Shown here: one piece after another, positions 11,012 through 20,074 of the stretch
Position numbering within the stretch: position 1 is the stretch's first letter
Layout: each line of letters starts with the position of its first letter
Source: Acidobacteriota bacterium
Lineage (GTDB): Bacteria > Acidobacteriota > Thermoanaerobaculia > UBA5066
Assembly: GCA_008363385.1 (NCBI GenBank)
Contig: RHKY01000028.1
Location: forward strand, 1 to 59,363
Length of the DNA: 59,363 bases
Direction: 5' to 3'
The notes under the pieces: generated by a model
Told to the model about the DNA's origin: nothing
What the model saw: only the letters and a program-made list of their open reading frames with translations
Databases searched by the model: none
Made by a program: the position numbers and the translations under genes

Positions 11012-12442
11012 CTAGGACGCCTTCGGTGCCGTCGGCGCCTCCACCTCCACGTCGGCGGAGAGGCCGAGGTGCGCGGCCCGGTCCGAGAGCCACGCGACCC
11101 CCTCCTGGACGAGCGTGACCAGGAGCCGGTACGACCCGGGACGCGCCGGCGCCTCGACGCCGACCGGATAGGACCGCCGCTCGTCCAGCGCCAGGGGTGG
11201 AAGGAGCAGCGAGCGCGCCCCGTCGAGGACCACGACCTCCCCGGAGTCGCGGTCGAACCAGCGGTAGGAGAGGTGGACCGGCCAGGGGGGATCCGAGGAG
11301 ACGCGGCCCGAGCCGCGGTTGGCGAGGGTGACCCGGGCCTCGAAACGCTCCCCGGCCCGAACGCGGTCGGGGCGTCGCGACCAGGAGATCTCCAGCGCGC
11401 CGAGGGCCGATGCGGCGAGCGGCTCCGTCGCGCAGGCAGAGGGGCGGTCGGCGACGTCGAGCGCGGCGCGGAGCTGGAGGTCGAGGTACCGCCTCAGCTC
11501 CTCCTCGGCGCACCCGGGGGCCGGCGGCTCCTCGAGCACCTCCCCGTAGAGCGCCTCGTACCGGTCGAGCGCGACGGCGGCGTCGGCCTCGCGCCGGACG
11601 ACGTCCCGCACGGCGGCGGCGTCGTCCCGGTCGTAGCGGGCGAGCTCGGCCAGGACGGAGGCGGCCTCGGGCGAGCGGGCCGGGAGGGGCGGCCCGAAGC
11701 CCCACGCCCGCATCCGCGGAACCGACGCGAACGACACCGCCTCGCCCAGCCCCCGGCGCCCGAAGAGGACCACGGCGCAGCCCACGGCCAGGGCCTCGAG
11801 GGCGCAGCGCCCCTCGGCGAAGACGAGGTCGTAGCCCGAGAGGAGCCGCCCCGGCTCGCCGTCGCCGCTGGCACCCCGCGTGGCCGCCTCGAGGGCCACC
11901 CCGCCGGCGGCGCAGGCGGCCCGGAGCGGCTCGACGTCCGGCAGGGCGCCGGCGTCGGCGAAGGCCAGCGCGCGGGCGGGACGCTGCGGGAGCGCCGCCC
12001 GCGGCGGGAGCCGGGAGAGGTCCACCCCGTCGAGGACGACGGCGCGCCTCCCGTCCGGGATCCCGTAGAGGCGAAGGCGCTCCTCGCACGAGGAGTCGCC
12101 GGCGACGTACCGGCGGACCCTCGGGTGCAGGGGAGGCACGGCGGCCGCCGCGAGCCGGTCGTGGCAGACGAAGAGGGCCGGCACGGACGGGAACGCCAGG
12201 AGCGCCTCGACGGTGACGGCGTGGGCGTGGCCGTGCAGGACGTCGGGCGGCGCGGAGAGCTCGCGCGCCGACGCGACGACCTCCGCCCCGGCTGCAGCCA
12301 CCTCTTCCGCCAGGGGTCCGTGGACCGGGCTGGCAACCCCGACCCTGTGGCCGCGCCGCAGGAGGCCGCGGGCCAGGTCCAGGACCCAGAGCTCGAGCCC
12401 GGTCCCTCCACCGAGCGTGGCGTTCGTGATCAGGACGTGCAT
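11012..12442 (-). CDS. GT4-like glycosyltransferase with C-terminal beta domain
   Basis: A 476-residue protein. The N-terminal 330 residues have the two-domain glycosyltransferase (GT-B) look: LITNATLGGGTGLELWVLDLARGL at the start is the acceptor domain, and the region around GYDLVFAEGRCALEALAVGCAVVLFG is the nucleotide-sugar site with its Glu. It is followed by a domain of about 110 residues (ISWSRRPDRVRAGERFEARV to the end) that looks like a beta-sandwich, as found beside sugar-handling enzymes. Sugar donor and acceptor are unknown. It follows the diguanylate cyclase gene by 29 bp on the same strand, so the two may be co-transcribed. Confidence 0.65.
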   Translation of the reverse strand: MHVLITNATLGGGTGLELWVLDLARGLLRRGHRVGVASPVHGPLAEEVAAAGAEVVASARELSAPPDVLHGHAHAVTVEALLAFPSVPALFVCHDRLAAAAVPPLHPRVRRYVAGDSSCEERLRLYGIPDGRRAVVLDGVDLSRLPPRAALPQRPARALAFADAGALPDVEPLRAACAAGGVALEAATRGASGDGEPGRLLSGYDLVFAEGRCALEALAVGCAVVLFGRRGLGEAVSFASVPRMRAWGFGPPLPARSPEAASVLAELARYDRDDAAAVRDVVRREADAAVALDRYEALYGEVLEEPPAPGCAEEELRRYLDLQLRAALDVADRPSACATEPLAASALGALEISWSRRPDRVRAGERFEARVTLANRGSGRVSSDPPWPVHLSYRWFDRDSGEVVVLDGARSLLLPPLALDERRSYPVGVEAPARPGSYRLLVTLVQEGVAWLSDRAAHLGLSADVEVEAPTAPKAS

Positions 12443-12471
12443 GGCGCCTCGGCCACCTTACCTCTTTCGGG

Positions 12472-15429
12472 TCAAAGGTCCCAGCCGGCGACGACGACGC
12501 GCCGGCGGCCGCGACGCTTGGCCTCGTAGAGAGCGGCGTCGGCGGCCGTCACGAGCGACTCGGCCAGGAGCCCCTCGGTGGGGACCATCGCCGCCACCCC
12601 GGCGCTGAGCGAGACGAAGGGGGCGGGCGACGGCGGGCTGGTGTGCGGGATCCCGAGCTCCTCCACCCGGGACAGGAGCGTCCGGGCCACGTCGGCGGCC
12701 TCCGCCAGCGCGGTCCCGGGCAGGAGGACGGCGAACTCCTCGCCGCCCCAGCGGCAGACCAGGTCGCCGCCGCGCCTCACGCCGGTCGCCAGCGCCTCGG
12801 CGACCTGGCGCAGGCAGCGGTCCCCTTCGGGGTGGCCGAGCTGGTCGTTGAAGGCCTTGAAGTGGTCGACGTCGAAGAGGACGAGCGCCAGCGGCTCCCC
12901 GGCGCGGCGCTCGCGCCGCCACTCCCCGTCGAGGGCCTCCTCGAAGCGGCGCCGGTTGGCCAGGCCCGTCAGCGGGTCGACCAGGGCGATCCGCTCCAGC
13001 GTCAGGTTCGTCTCGGAGAGGCGGCTGTTCGCCTCCTCCGTCCTCCGGACCTCCTCGACGAGCGCCCGCGTCTTCTCCTCGACGACCCGCTCCAGGAGCT
13101 CCTGGCGCGCCGTCAGGCTCCGGACGCGGATACGGTGGGCCGCGAAGGTCCCCGCCAGGAGGAGGCCCGCCGCCACCCCCAGGAACCAGCGGCTCTGGTG
13201 GAGCCGGGCCCGCTGGCGCAAGGTGAGCGAGGTGCCCGTCTCGTTCCAGACCCCGTCCTCGTTGGCCGCGGCGACGACGAGGAGGTAGGTCCCCGGCGAG
13301 AGGGACGTGTACTCGGCGCGGCGGGAGCCGCTGGCGTCGCGCCACGCCTGGTCGAACCCCTCGAGGCGGTAGCGGCACGAGACCCGGTCCGGCGCCGAGA
13401 AGCTCAGAGCGGCGAACGCGATCTCGACGCGCCGCGTCCCGGGCGGGAGGTCGAGGGTCCCGGCGGCGGCCCTGGGCTCGCCGTCGACGAGGACCGACTC
13501 GACGACGACGCGCGGCGCGACGAGGTTCCTGGCGATCCGGCGGGGGTCGACGACCGCCAGGCCCCCCGCCGTGGCGTACCACAGGCGTCCGTCCCGGCCC
13601 CGGAACCCGGCCGGCTGGCTGGAGCCGTTGCACTGCCGGCTCGGCATGCCGTCCGCCTTGCCGAAGAGGCGGACCGGGACGCGGCTGAGCGACCCCTCGG
13701 CCACGCCCTCGAGCGCGGCGCGGGAGAGGCGGAGGACGCCCCGGTTCCCGCTCAGCCAGAGGCCCCCGTCGCCGTCGTCCAGGATGGAGAAGACCGCGTC
13801 CTCGGGGACGCCCGCCTCGTGCCCGAACCTCTCCACCTCCGAGCCGCGGATCCGGCAGAGGCCGAGCTGGGTCCCGACCCAGATCGAGCCGTCGGCGTCC
13901 TCCAGGAGGGAGAAGATCCCCTCGGCCGGGAGCCCCTGCTCGCGGCCCCAGACGCGGAGGCCCGTCCCCTCGAGCGCCACCACGCCCCCGGTGCTCGTCC
14001 CGGCCCAGACCCGGCCGTCCCGCCCCTCGAGGAGAGCGACGATGGGCCGCCGGAGGCGTGGGTCGGTGCCGACGGGCTCGACCCGCCCTCCGCGGACGGC
14101 GTAGATCCCGTCGTTCGTCCCGGCCCACACGGTCCCGTCGCTCCGGACGAGGAGGGACCGGACGTAGCCGCTCCGGAAGCCCTGCGCGGCGGCGTAGAGC
14201 GTCGTCTCGCCGTCCGCAAGCCTCACGAGGCCGGCGCCCGCGGTCCCCACCCAGAGTGCGCCGTCCCGCCCCTCGGCCAGGGCGCGGATCAGCTCGCTGC
14301 CGGGGCCTCCCGGGAGGGGGACCTGCGCCCAGCGCTCGCCGCCGAGCCGGAAGAGCCCCCCTCCGTCGGTCCCGGCCCAGACCCGGCCGGCGGAGTCCTC
14401 GAGGACCGTCCGGACGAACTCGCTCGTCAGGCCGTGGCGGCTCCCGTGAGCGGCGAACGTCCCGAGGCGCAGGCGCGTCAGGCCGCCGTTCGTCCCGACC
14501 CAGAGGTTCCCCTCCCGGTCCTGCGCGATCGCGCGGACCAGGTCGTTCGGCATCCCGTCGCCCGACCGGAGGGTCTCGAAGCGCCCCCCGCGGAGGCGGC
14601 TCAACCCCCCGCCCTCCGTCCCCACCCACGGCGTCCCCTCGCGGTCGAGGAGGATCGACCAGACCCGCAGGTTCGGCAGCCCCTCCCCCGAGCCGAACGT
14701 GCGGAAACGCCCGGCCTCGAGGAGCTGCAGCCCCCCGTACGTCCCCAGCCACAACGAGCCGTCGGGAGAGGCGCGGAGCGCGCAGACGCTCGGGTGCGAG
14801 AGCCCCTCTGCGGCGCCGATCCTCGACCACGCCCCGTCGCGGAACCGGAAGAGGCCGTCGCCGTCCGAGCCCGCCCAGACGCTCCCGTCCGCCGTCTCGG
14901 CCAGGGCGCGGACCGGACGCTCGCCGAAGCCGCTCTCGCGGCCGAACGACTCCAGCCGGCCCGACCGGAGGCGGTTGACCCCGCGGTTCGTCCCGATCCA
15001 GAGGTCTCCCTTGCGGTCGACGAGGAGCGAGTAGACGAGGTCCGACAGGAGGCCGTCGGTCGACGTCACGGAGAGGAAGTCGTCGCCGCGCTTGCGGAGG
15101 AGCCCCCCGCCGATCGTCCCGGCCCAGAGCGTCCCGTCGGGGCCCTCGCAGAGGGACCAGACGGCCGAGCTGCGCATCGCCGGGACGCTGGCGCGGTCGT
15201 AGACGCGGAAGCTGGCGCCGTTGAACCGGACGAGGCCCTCGTAGGTGGCCAGCCAGAGGTAGCCGTCCCGGGTCTGCAGGACGGCGTGGACCGTCGACTG
15301 CGGGAGCTCCTCCTGCCAGGTCTCCTGGACGTACCGGGAGAGAGGGGGAGCGGCGTCGGCCGGGGCCGGCGGCAGGGCGATGCCGAGGAACGCGAGGCCG
15401 AGGAGCGAGGAGATCAGGGCGGAGATCAT
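12472..15429 (-). CDS. two-component-regulator propeller diguanylate cyclase
   Basis: A 985-residue membrane sensor. After a signal peptide come about fourteen repeats of the reg_prop type (for example DGYLWLATYEGLVRFNG, DREGNLWVGTNGGLTRL) forming periplasmic propellers. A Y_Y_Y domain, one membrane helix (about residues 755-780), a short coiled coil and a GGDEF domain follow. The catalytic motif is GGEEF at residues 895-899, and RGGD five residues before it is an intact inhibitory I-site. So it should make cyclic di-GMP with product feedback in answer to an extracellular cue, possibly a polysaccharide as in related hybrid sensors. ATG at 15429 was chosen because the signal peptide starts there. 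Confidence 0.9.
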   Translation of the reverse strand: MISALISSLLGLAFLGIALPPAPADAAPPLSRYVQETWQEELPQSTVHAVLQTRDGYLWLATYEGLVRFNGASFRVYDRASVPAMRSSAVWSLCEGPDGTLWAGTIGGGLLRKRGDDFLSVTSTDGLLSDLVYSLLVDRKGDLWIGTNRGVNRLRSGRLESFGRESGFGERPVRALAETADGSVWAGSDGDGLFRFRDGAWSRIGAAEGLSHPSVCALRASPDGSLWLGTYGGLQLLEAGRFRTFGSGEGLPNLRVWSILLDREGTPWVGTEGGGLSRLRGGRFETLRSGDGMPNDLVRAIAQDREGNLWVGTNGGLTRLRLGTFAAHGSRHGLTSEFVRTVLEDSAGRVWAGTDGGGLFRLGGERWAQVPLPGGPGSELIRALAEGRDGALWVGTAGAGLVRLADGETTLYAAAQGFRSGYVRSLLVRSDGTVWAGTNDGIYAVRGGRVEPVGTDPRLRRPIVALLEGRDGRVWAGTSTGGVVALEGTGLRVWGREQGLPAEGIFSLLEDADGSIWVGTQLGLCRIRGSEVERFGHEAGVPEDAVFSILDDGDGGLWLSGNRGVLRLSRAALEGVAEGSLSRVPVRLFGKADGMPSRQCNGSSQPAGFRGRDGRLWYATAGGLAVVDPRRIARNLVAPRVVVESVLVDGEPRAAAGTLDLPPGTRRVEIAFAALSFSAPDRVSCRYRLEGFDQAWRDASGSRRAEYTSLSPGTYLLVVAAANEDGVWNETGTSLTLRQRARLHQSRWFLGVAAGLLLAGTFAAHRIRVRSLTARQELLERVVEEKTRALVEEVRRTEEANSRLSETNLTLERIALVDPLTGLANRRRFEEALDGEWRRERRAGEPLALVLFDVDHFKAFNDQLGHPEGDRCLRQVAEALATGVRRGGDLVCRWGGEEFAVLLPGTALAEAADVARTLLSRVEELGIPHTSPPSPAPFVSLSAGVAAMVPTEGLLAESLVTAADAALYEAKRRGRRRVVVAGWDL

Positions 15430-15531
15430 AGCGGGGGCGGCCGGACCTGGCACGGCCGGTGCGTGGCCCGTCACCCAGCGTCGCGCGGGCACCTCCCCAC
15501 CCGGGAGGGACGTCCGGCCGAGGAGGCTTGC

Positions 15532-16473
15532 TTGAGCCCTGTGCACACCGGACGGACCCGCCGGACCCGGACCCTGGCCTGTGGTCTCGTCCTCGCCGCG
15601 CTCATCGTCCCGGCCGCCGCGCGCGCGGGGGACCTGACCCGGCTCGTCCGGCTGAAGATCTCGGCCGGCGACCTCCTCACCGGCGAGGCCGCGGTCGAGG
15701 AGTACCGGAGGACCAAGGGGCTCGACGCCGAGGCGCTCGACGCCGTCGGCTGGCTGGCGCGGGGGGCGCTTCTCCTCGGGCGGAGCGACCGCGCGGCCGC
15801 TCACGTGGCCGAGCTGCGCGCGGCGATTCCGGGCGAGACGCCTGAGGTCGTCGTCCCGCTCGGCGCCGCCGTCGAGGTGGAGGGGAAGCTCCTTCTGGCC
15901 CGCGAGGGGCGGGGCGCCTCGCTGCGGTTCCTCGAGGAGGAGCTCGCCCGCGCGAAGGACCCGGCCCTGCGGTCGCGGATCCGGAAGAACGTGAACCTCC
16001 TGTCGCTGGAGGGGCAGCCGGCCCCCGAGGTGGGCGGGACGGGCCCGGCGGGGGAGCCGGCGCCCTCGCTCGCTTCCCTACGCGGACGGCCGGTCCTCGT
16101 CTACCTCTGGGCGGCCGGGTGCGGCGACTGCAAGGCGCAGGCGCCGGTCCTGGCACGAGTCCTGGCGCGGTACCGCGACCGGGGCCTGGCCGTGGTCGCC
16201 CCGACGCGCCTCTACGGCGACGGCCCGGGCGGAAGGACGCCGACGCCGGCCGAGGAGAAAGCGGAGATCGCGAAGGCGTGGGGGGCGACCGAGGGCCTCT
16301 CCTCCGTCCCGGTCCCGGTGGACACCGAGACGATGGTCCGCTACGGCGCCTCGGCCACGCCGACGATCGTCCTCGTCGACCGGAAGGGGGTCGTCCGCTT
16401 CTACACGCCGACGCGCGTCAGCGAGAGCGAGCTCGCGCGCCGTGTCGAGGAGCTCCTGGCCGAGCCGTCCTGA
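15532..16473 (+). CDS. secreted TlpA-like thioredoxin-fold protein
   Basis: A 313-residue protein with an N-terminal signal sequence. It has a helical, TPR-like stretch (about 40-165) and a thioredoxin/redoxin domain (about 170-313) with LRGRPVLVYLWAAGCGDC and active-site cysteines C197 and C200, plus the cis-proline region SATPTIVLVDRKG. It probably reduces or oxidises disulfides outside the cytoplasm. The TTG start was preferred over the GTG at 15541 because AGGAGG lies five bases before it. Reads divergently from the diguanylate cyclase gene across about 100 bp of featureless GC-rich sequence. Confidence 0.75.
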   Translation: MSPVHTGRTRRTRTLACGLVLAALIVPAAARAGDLTRLVRLKISAGDLLTGEAAVEEYRRTKGLDAEALDAVGWLARGALLLGRSDRAAAHVAELRAAIPGETPEVVVPLGAAVEVEGKLLLAREGRGASLRFLEEELARAKDPALRSRIRKNVNLLSLEGQPAPEVGGTGPAGEPAPSLASLRGRPVLVYLWAAGCGDCKAQAPVLARVLARYRDRGLAVVAPTRLYGDGPGGRTPTPAEEKAEIAKAWGATEGLSSVPVPVDTETMVRYGASATPTIVLVDRKGVVRFYTPTRVSESELARRVEELLAEPS

Positions 16474-16497
16474 CCGGGCGCGGGCGGCGGCCGGAGC

Positions 16498-17796
16498 CTA
16501 CGGCCGGCCCGTGCCGAGCGGGACCTTCAGGACGACCGGCTCCGTGGGTCCCTCCCCCCGCGGCCGGCCGAGGGAGTCGAAGGCGTCGAGGTGGCTGTTG
16601 GCGACGACGTAGAGGTCGTCGCCCGCCACGGCCGCGGTCGTCGGGATCCGGAAGCGCGGGTCGGCGCGCAGGAGGACCTCGGCCGACTGGACGGACCCGA
16701 GGTCCGCCGACAGCCGGTAGCGGACGACCTTGTCGGGGAAGAGGCCGTTCTGGACCGCGATCAGCGTCCCGCGGCTCCAGGCGAGGCCGTCCAGGCCGAC
16801 GAGGGCGACCCCCTTGCAGGGGCGCACCTCCCGGGAGCTCCCCGTCGCGACGTCGACGAGAGCGACCCCCGCGGCGTGCGCGACGAGCGCTCTCCTCCCG
16901 TCCTCCGTCGCCACGACGCCGTTCGGGTAGGGGAGAGAGCGGGGCGGCAGGACGGTCGAGATCGCGCCGTCCGAGCCGGAGACCCGGAGGAGGGCGCCCG
17001 CCTCGCTGTCGGTGACGAGCGCGTCGCCGTCCGGGAGGATCGCCGCGTCGTTGAGGAAGTGGGGCCGCCCGTCGAGGACGGACTTCCGCAGGAGCGCGCC
17101 GGTCACGAGGTCGTAGACGAACGCGCCCGAGCGGCCCACGCCCTCGGGCTCCACGCGCGCCATGGCGGCGTCGTCGGCGCCCGACATCACCCAGAGGCGC
17201 CCGCGCGCGGCGTCCACCTTCAGTCCGACCGTCTTCCAGAGGCCGTCGCGGGCCTCGCCGGCGAAGTCCGTCGCTGCCCCGTCCGGGGCGACCCGGACCA
17301 CCTTGCGGCGGTAGAGGCTGGAGAGGAAGAAGGCCCCCGAGCGAGGGTCGTGGGCGATCCCCTCGGGGAGGAGGTCCTTCTGGCGCACCGTGAACGCCAC
17401 GCTGGCCTCCCCCTTCGGCCGGTTCCGGTCGGCGATCTCGACGAAGAGCCGGAGCGCCTCGGGGCGGGTCTTCATCGTCGCGAAGGCCGCCTCCTCCGGG
17501 GCGCGCCCGGCCCCGCCGCGCTCGAACGCCTCCCGCAGGGCGACGAGGGCCTCCGCGTCCCGCCCGGCGCGGGCCAGGAGCTTGGCGCGGTCGTAGGGGA
17601 CCCGCGGGTCGAACGGGAGGAACCGCGCGGCCCGCGCGAGCAGGTCGAGGGCGCGCGCGTCGTCGCGCCGGGAGGCCGCCTCGCGGGACGCCTCGATCAG
17701 CGCGAGCGGCTCGTCGGGGACCGGCTGCGTCGGGACCGGCGGGCCGGCCAGGGCCGGGAGGACGAGGAGCGCGGCGGCGAGGCGCGTGGGGAGCAT
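16498..17796 (-). CDS. secreted TPR / SMP-30-like beta-propeller protein
   Basis: A 432-residue protein with a signal peptide (MLPTRLAAALLVLPALAGPP). A short TPR-like helical region (about 30-115) contains DDARALDLLARAARFLPFDP. A six-bladed propeller of the SMP-30/gluconolactonase type follows, with repeats such as LPEGIAHDPRSGAFFLSSLY, GLKVDAARGRLWVMSG, LNDAAILPDGDALVTDS and PYPNGVVATEDGRRALVA. It may be a lactonase or only a binding propeller; the metal ligands cannot be confirmed by eye. Its 3' end faces the thioredoxin-fold gene (24 bp apart). Confidence 0.65.
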   Translation of the reverse strand: MLPTRLAAALLVLPALAGPPVPTQPVPDEPLALIEASREAASRRDDARALDLLARAARFLPFDPRVPYDRAKLLARAGRDAEALVALREAFERGGAGRAPEEAAFATMKTRPEALRLFVEIADRNRPKGEASVAFTVRQKDLLPEGIAHDPRSGAFFLSSLYRRKVVRVAPDGAATDFAGEARDGLWKTVGLKVDAARGRLWVMSGADDAAMARVEPEGVGRSGAFVYDLVTGALLRKSVLDGRPHFLNDAAILPDGDALVTDSEAGALLRVSGSDGAISTVLPPRSLPYPNGVVATEDGRRALVAHAAGVALVDVATGSSREVRPCKGVALVGLDGLAWSRGTLIAVQNGLFPDKVVRYRLSADLGSVQSAEVLLRADPRFRIPTTAAVAGDDLYVVANSHLDAFDSLGRPRGEGPTEPVVLKVPLGTGRP

Positions 17797-17824
17797 GGAG
17801 CGGAGTCTGTCACCCCGGGCCGGG

Positions 17825-18853
17825 TCAGGGGCGCCGGCCGGACGTCCCGGAGGACCCTCGCCGGAAGGCCGGCGCGTAGCGCGCCGCGGCCCGGATCGCC
17901 TCGACCAGGCTCACCTCGCTCGCCGTCCCGGTCCCCGCGATGTCGAAGGCCGTCCCGTGGTCGACGGAGGTGCGGAGGAACGGCAGGCCGATCGTGATCG
18001 AGACCGTCCGGTGGAAGTCCAGCATCTTGGCGGCGATGTGCCCCTGGTCGTGGTAGAGGGACAGGACGCCGTCGAAGCGCCCCTGCGCGGCCAGCCAGAA
18101 GACGGAGTCGGCGGGGAGGGGGCCCGTGGCGTCGATCCCCTCCGCGCGGGCGGCCTCGACGGCGGGGCGGATCTCCACGTCCTCCTCCGAGCCGAAGAGG
18201 CCGTGCTCGCCGCCGTGCGGGTTGAGGGCGGCCACGGCGAGCCGGGGCCGGGCCACCCCGAGCCGGACGAGAGCCGCCGAGGCGCGCCGGAGCGCCGGCA
18301 GCACCCGGTCCGCAGTGACGCGCCGGAGCGCCTCCGCGAGCGAGAGGTGGCGCGTCAGGAAGAAGACCCGGAGCGGGCCCGTCTCGAACATCGTCATCGG
18401 GTCGGGGACCCGCGCGATCGTGGCGAGGAGCTCGGTGTGGCCCGCCTCCTTCACCCCGGCCGCCTTCAGGGCCTCCTTCTGGACCGGCCCGGTGACGACT
18501 GCGTCGGCCTCCCGCTGGAGGGCGAGGGCGGCCGCGCGCTCGACGAAGGCCCGCGCCGCCCTCCCGGCCGCCTCCTGCACCTTTCCCCAGACGACCGACT
18601 CGGCGCCCGGGACGGGGACCTCGAGGAGGTCGAGGACGCCCGGGACGAACGCCCCCTCGGAAGGGTGGCCGATCGTCCGGAGCGTGAGGTCGACGCCCGT
18701 GGAGGCGAGCGCCCGGTCGACCGACCAGCCGTCGCCGACGACGACCGGCCGGCAGACGTCCCGGAGGCCCCCCGTTGCGAGGGCCTTCACCGCGATCTCC
18801 GGCCCGATCGAGGCCGGGTCGCCGATCGTGATCGCGAGGACGGGCCTCTCCAC
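17825..18853 (-). CDS. pdxA: 4-hydroxythreonine-4-phosphate dehydrogenase
   Basis: A 342-residue PdxA-family enzyme (usual length about 330), which makes the precursor of pyridoxal phosphate. Family marks are AITIGDPASIGPEI, VTGPVQKEALKAAG, GHTELLA, LNPHGGEHGLFG, LYHDQGHIAAKM and TSVDHGTAFDIAGTG; the last three carry metal-binding histidines. The first motif reads ASIG where most members have AGIG. The PdxA2 branch, acting on phospho-threonate/erythronate, cannot be excluded. Start is GTG. Stands as a single gene here. Confidence 0.87.
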   Translation of the reverse strand: MERPVLAITIGDPASIGPEIAVKALATGGLRDVCRPVVVGDGWSVDRALASTGVDLTLRTIGHPSEGAFVPGVLDLLEVPVPGAESVVWGKVQEAAGRAARAFVERAAALALQREADAVVTGPVQKEALKAAGVKEAGHTELLATIARVPDPMTMFETGPLRVFFLTRHLSLAEALRRVTADRVLPALRRASAALVRLGVARPRLAVAALNPHGGEHGLFGSEEDVEIRPAVEAARAEGIDATGPLPADSVFWLAAQGRFDGVLSLYHDQGHIAAKMLDFHRTVSITIGLPFLRTSVDHGTAFDIAGTGTASEVSLVEAIRAAARYAPAFRRGSSGTSGRRP

Positions 18854-18913
18854 TTCCGCTCCCGGGCAGGGGAGAGCATACGACCGGCCGCGGCCGTCGC
18901 TGCCGGGGAGCGA

Positions 18914-19321
18914 TCACCACTTGTAGAGCGGCGTCCCGACTCCGGTCACGTAGTAGGAGTAGGCCCAGGAGACGAGGAGGCACTCGACGTAGGGGCCCTG
19001 CTGGTCCTCCCGGGTCGGGTTGTAGGCGTTCTTGTCGTCCCCGGCCCAGCCGCCGCTCTTCTTCAGGGCCGGCATCTTCGTCAGCATCGTCCCCCCCCAG
19101 AGCAGCCACGAGAGCCCGCTCGCGACGATCCCCGGGATGCTGGAGCCGACCACCTTCTCGCCCGCGTCGTCGACGAGGGAGCCGAGGTCGGCGTGCCACT
19201 TGAGCCCGAGGTAGCCCGCGAGCTTCGTCATCACCTTGTCGCGGACCTGGTCTCCCCCGCGCGTGAACAGCTCCTTGGCGATGATCGACGTCCAGTCGCT
19301 GTAGGTCGGTGTCGCGCCCAT
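18914..19321 (-). CDS. uncharacterised 135-residue protein
   Basis: I do not recognise this gene. The ATG-started protein has no signal peptide, a central glycine-rich hydrophobic stretch (VVGSSIPGIVASGLSWLLWG) that may enter a membrane, and a C-terminus rich in aromatic residues (SWAYSYYVTGVGTPLYKW). The region before the start is 280 bp long and shared with the divergent suf promoter, so the two units may share regulation. Confidence 0.5.
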   Translation of the reverse strand: MGATPTYSDWTSIIAKELFTRGGDQVRDKVMTKLAGYLGLKWHADLGSLVDDAGEKVVGSSIPGIVASGLSWLLWGGTMLTKMPALKKSGGWAGDDKNAYNPTREDQQGPYVECLLVSWAYSYYVTGVGTPLYKW

Positions 19322-19447
19322 GGGGCCCTCCTCCCCGAGGCCGGCCCCGAGGCGCGGCCTCGTGCTCCACGAATGTGCGCCGGATCGGGGCGGCTTTCAC
19401 GGGAATCGTGCGGCGTGCCGTGGGTTTCGTCGCGTTCGGACGATTGC

Positions 19448-19465
19448 GCGTGACGGCCGTCACGC
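19448..19465. promoter_or_regulatory. 18-bp perfect palindrome, CRP/FNR-type dyad
   Basis: GCGTGACGGCCGTCACGC is perfectly symmetric and contains GTGA-N6-TCAC, the spacing of CRP/FNR-family sites (TGTGA-N6-TCACA). It lies between the divergent gene at 18914-19321 and the suf promoter, 58 bp upstream of the -35 box, where an activator could bind. No crp-type gene is in the window, but a class III nucleotide cyclase is at 55348. Confidence 0.4.
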
Positions 19466-19523
19466 CTCCCGTGGACGGGGGCGGGCCCCGAAGCAGGGTT
19501 CCCGACGGGGAGCGAGGGAATCC

Positions 19524-19580
19524 TTGACGCCCCGGGTCGGCGGAGATATGGTACCGGCTCGGTCCGATATAGGTCGGGCC
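19524..19580 (+). promoter_or_regulatory. suf operon promoter with Rrf2-type operator
   Basis: TTGACG at 19524-19529 and TATGGT at 19547-19552 are separated by exactly 17 bp, a good sigma-70 promoter. Just after the -10, positions 19561-19580 form an inverted repeat with arms GGnCCGA and TCGGnCC around an AT-rich core. Bound there, the Rrf2 protein encoded 20 bp downstream would block transcription start, giving autoregulation of the suf operon. Confidence 0.6.
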
Positions 19581-19600
19581 GGGCCTCGAGGAACGACGCG

Positions 19601-20074
19601 ATGTTCCGGATGAACAAGCTCACCGACTACGGGGTCGTCCTGCTGACGCGCTTCGCGCAGTCGCCGCACGAGAGCCGCAGCGCCCGCGACCTGGCCCGGG
19701 AGCTGCGCCTCCCGCTCCCGACCGTCGGGAAGGTCCTGAAGCTCCTCGTCAAGGACGGGATCCTCGTCTCCCAGCGCGGGACGAAAGGGGGATACGCCCT
19801 CTCGCGGCTCCCCGGGGAGATCACCGTCACGTCGATCATCGCGGCGCTGGAGGGGCCCGTCGCGCTGACCGAGTGCCAGTCGCCGGGCGTCTGCGGGATG
19901 GAGCGCGGCTGCCCGACGCGCGCCAACTGGCAGGTCGTCAACCGCGCCGTCCTCGAGGCGCTCACGAGCCTGACGCTCGCCGACATGGCGAGGCCGCTCG
20001 GCCCGTCGCTCGCCGGCCTCACCGCGCCCCCGCCTCCGCGGGGCGCGACCCTCCCCCACAGGAGCCACGCCTGA
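19601..20074 (+). CDS. sufR: Rrf2-family iron-sulfur regulator of the suf operon
   Basis: A 157-residue winged-helix regulator of the Rrf2/IscR type. The N-terminus [16 protein letters not shown] and the segment [17 protein letters not shown] are the DNA-binding wing. The three cysteines C92, C98 and C104 ([14 protein letters not shown]) form the cluster-binding loop, so the protein should sense iron-sulfur status. First gene of the suf operon; its stop overlaps the sufB ATG (TGATG). ATG at 19610 is an alternative start nine bases on. The symbol follows usage for Rrf2 regulators beside sufB; it is not the cyanobacterial SufR family. Confidence 0.85.
   Translation: MFRMNKLTDYGVVLLTRFAQSPHESRSARDLARELRLPLPTVGKVLKLLVKDGILVSQRGTKGGYALSRLPGEITVTSIIAALEGPVALTECQSPGVCGMERGCPTRANWQVVNRAVLEALTSLTLADMARPLGPSLAGLTAPPPPRGATLPHRSHA

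Noticed and set aside
13000-15300. Internal repeats in the diguanylate cyclase gene as a DNA repeat region
   Set aside because: They reflect the repeated propeller motif at protein level; the DNA copies are divergent.
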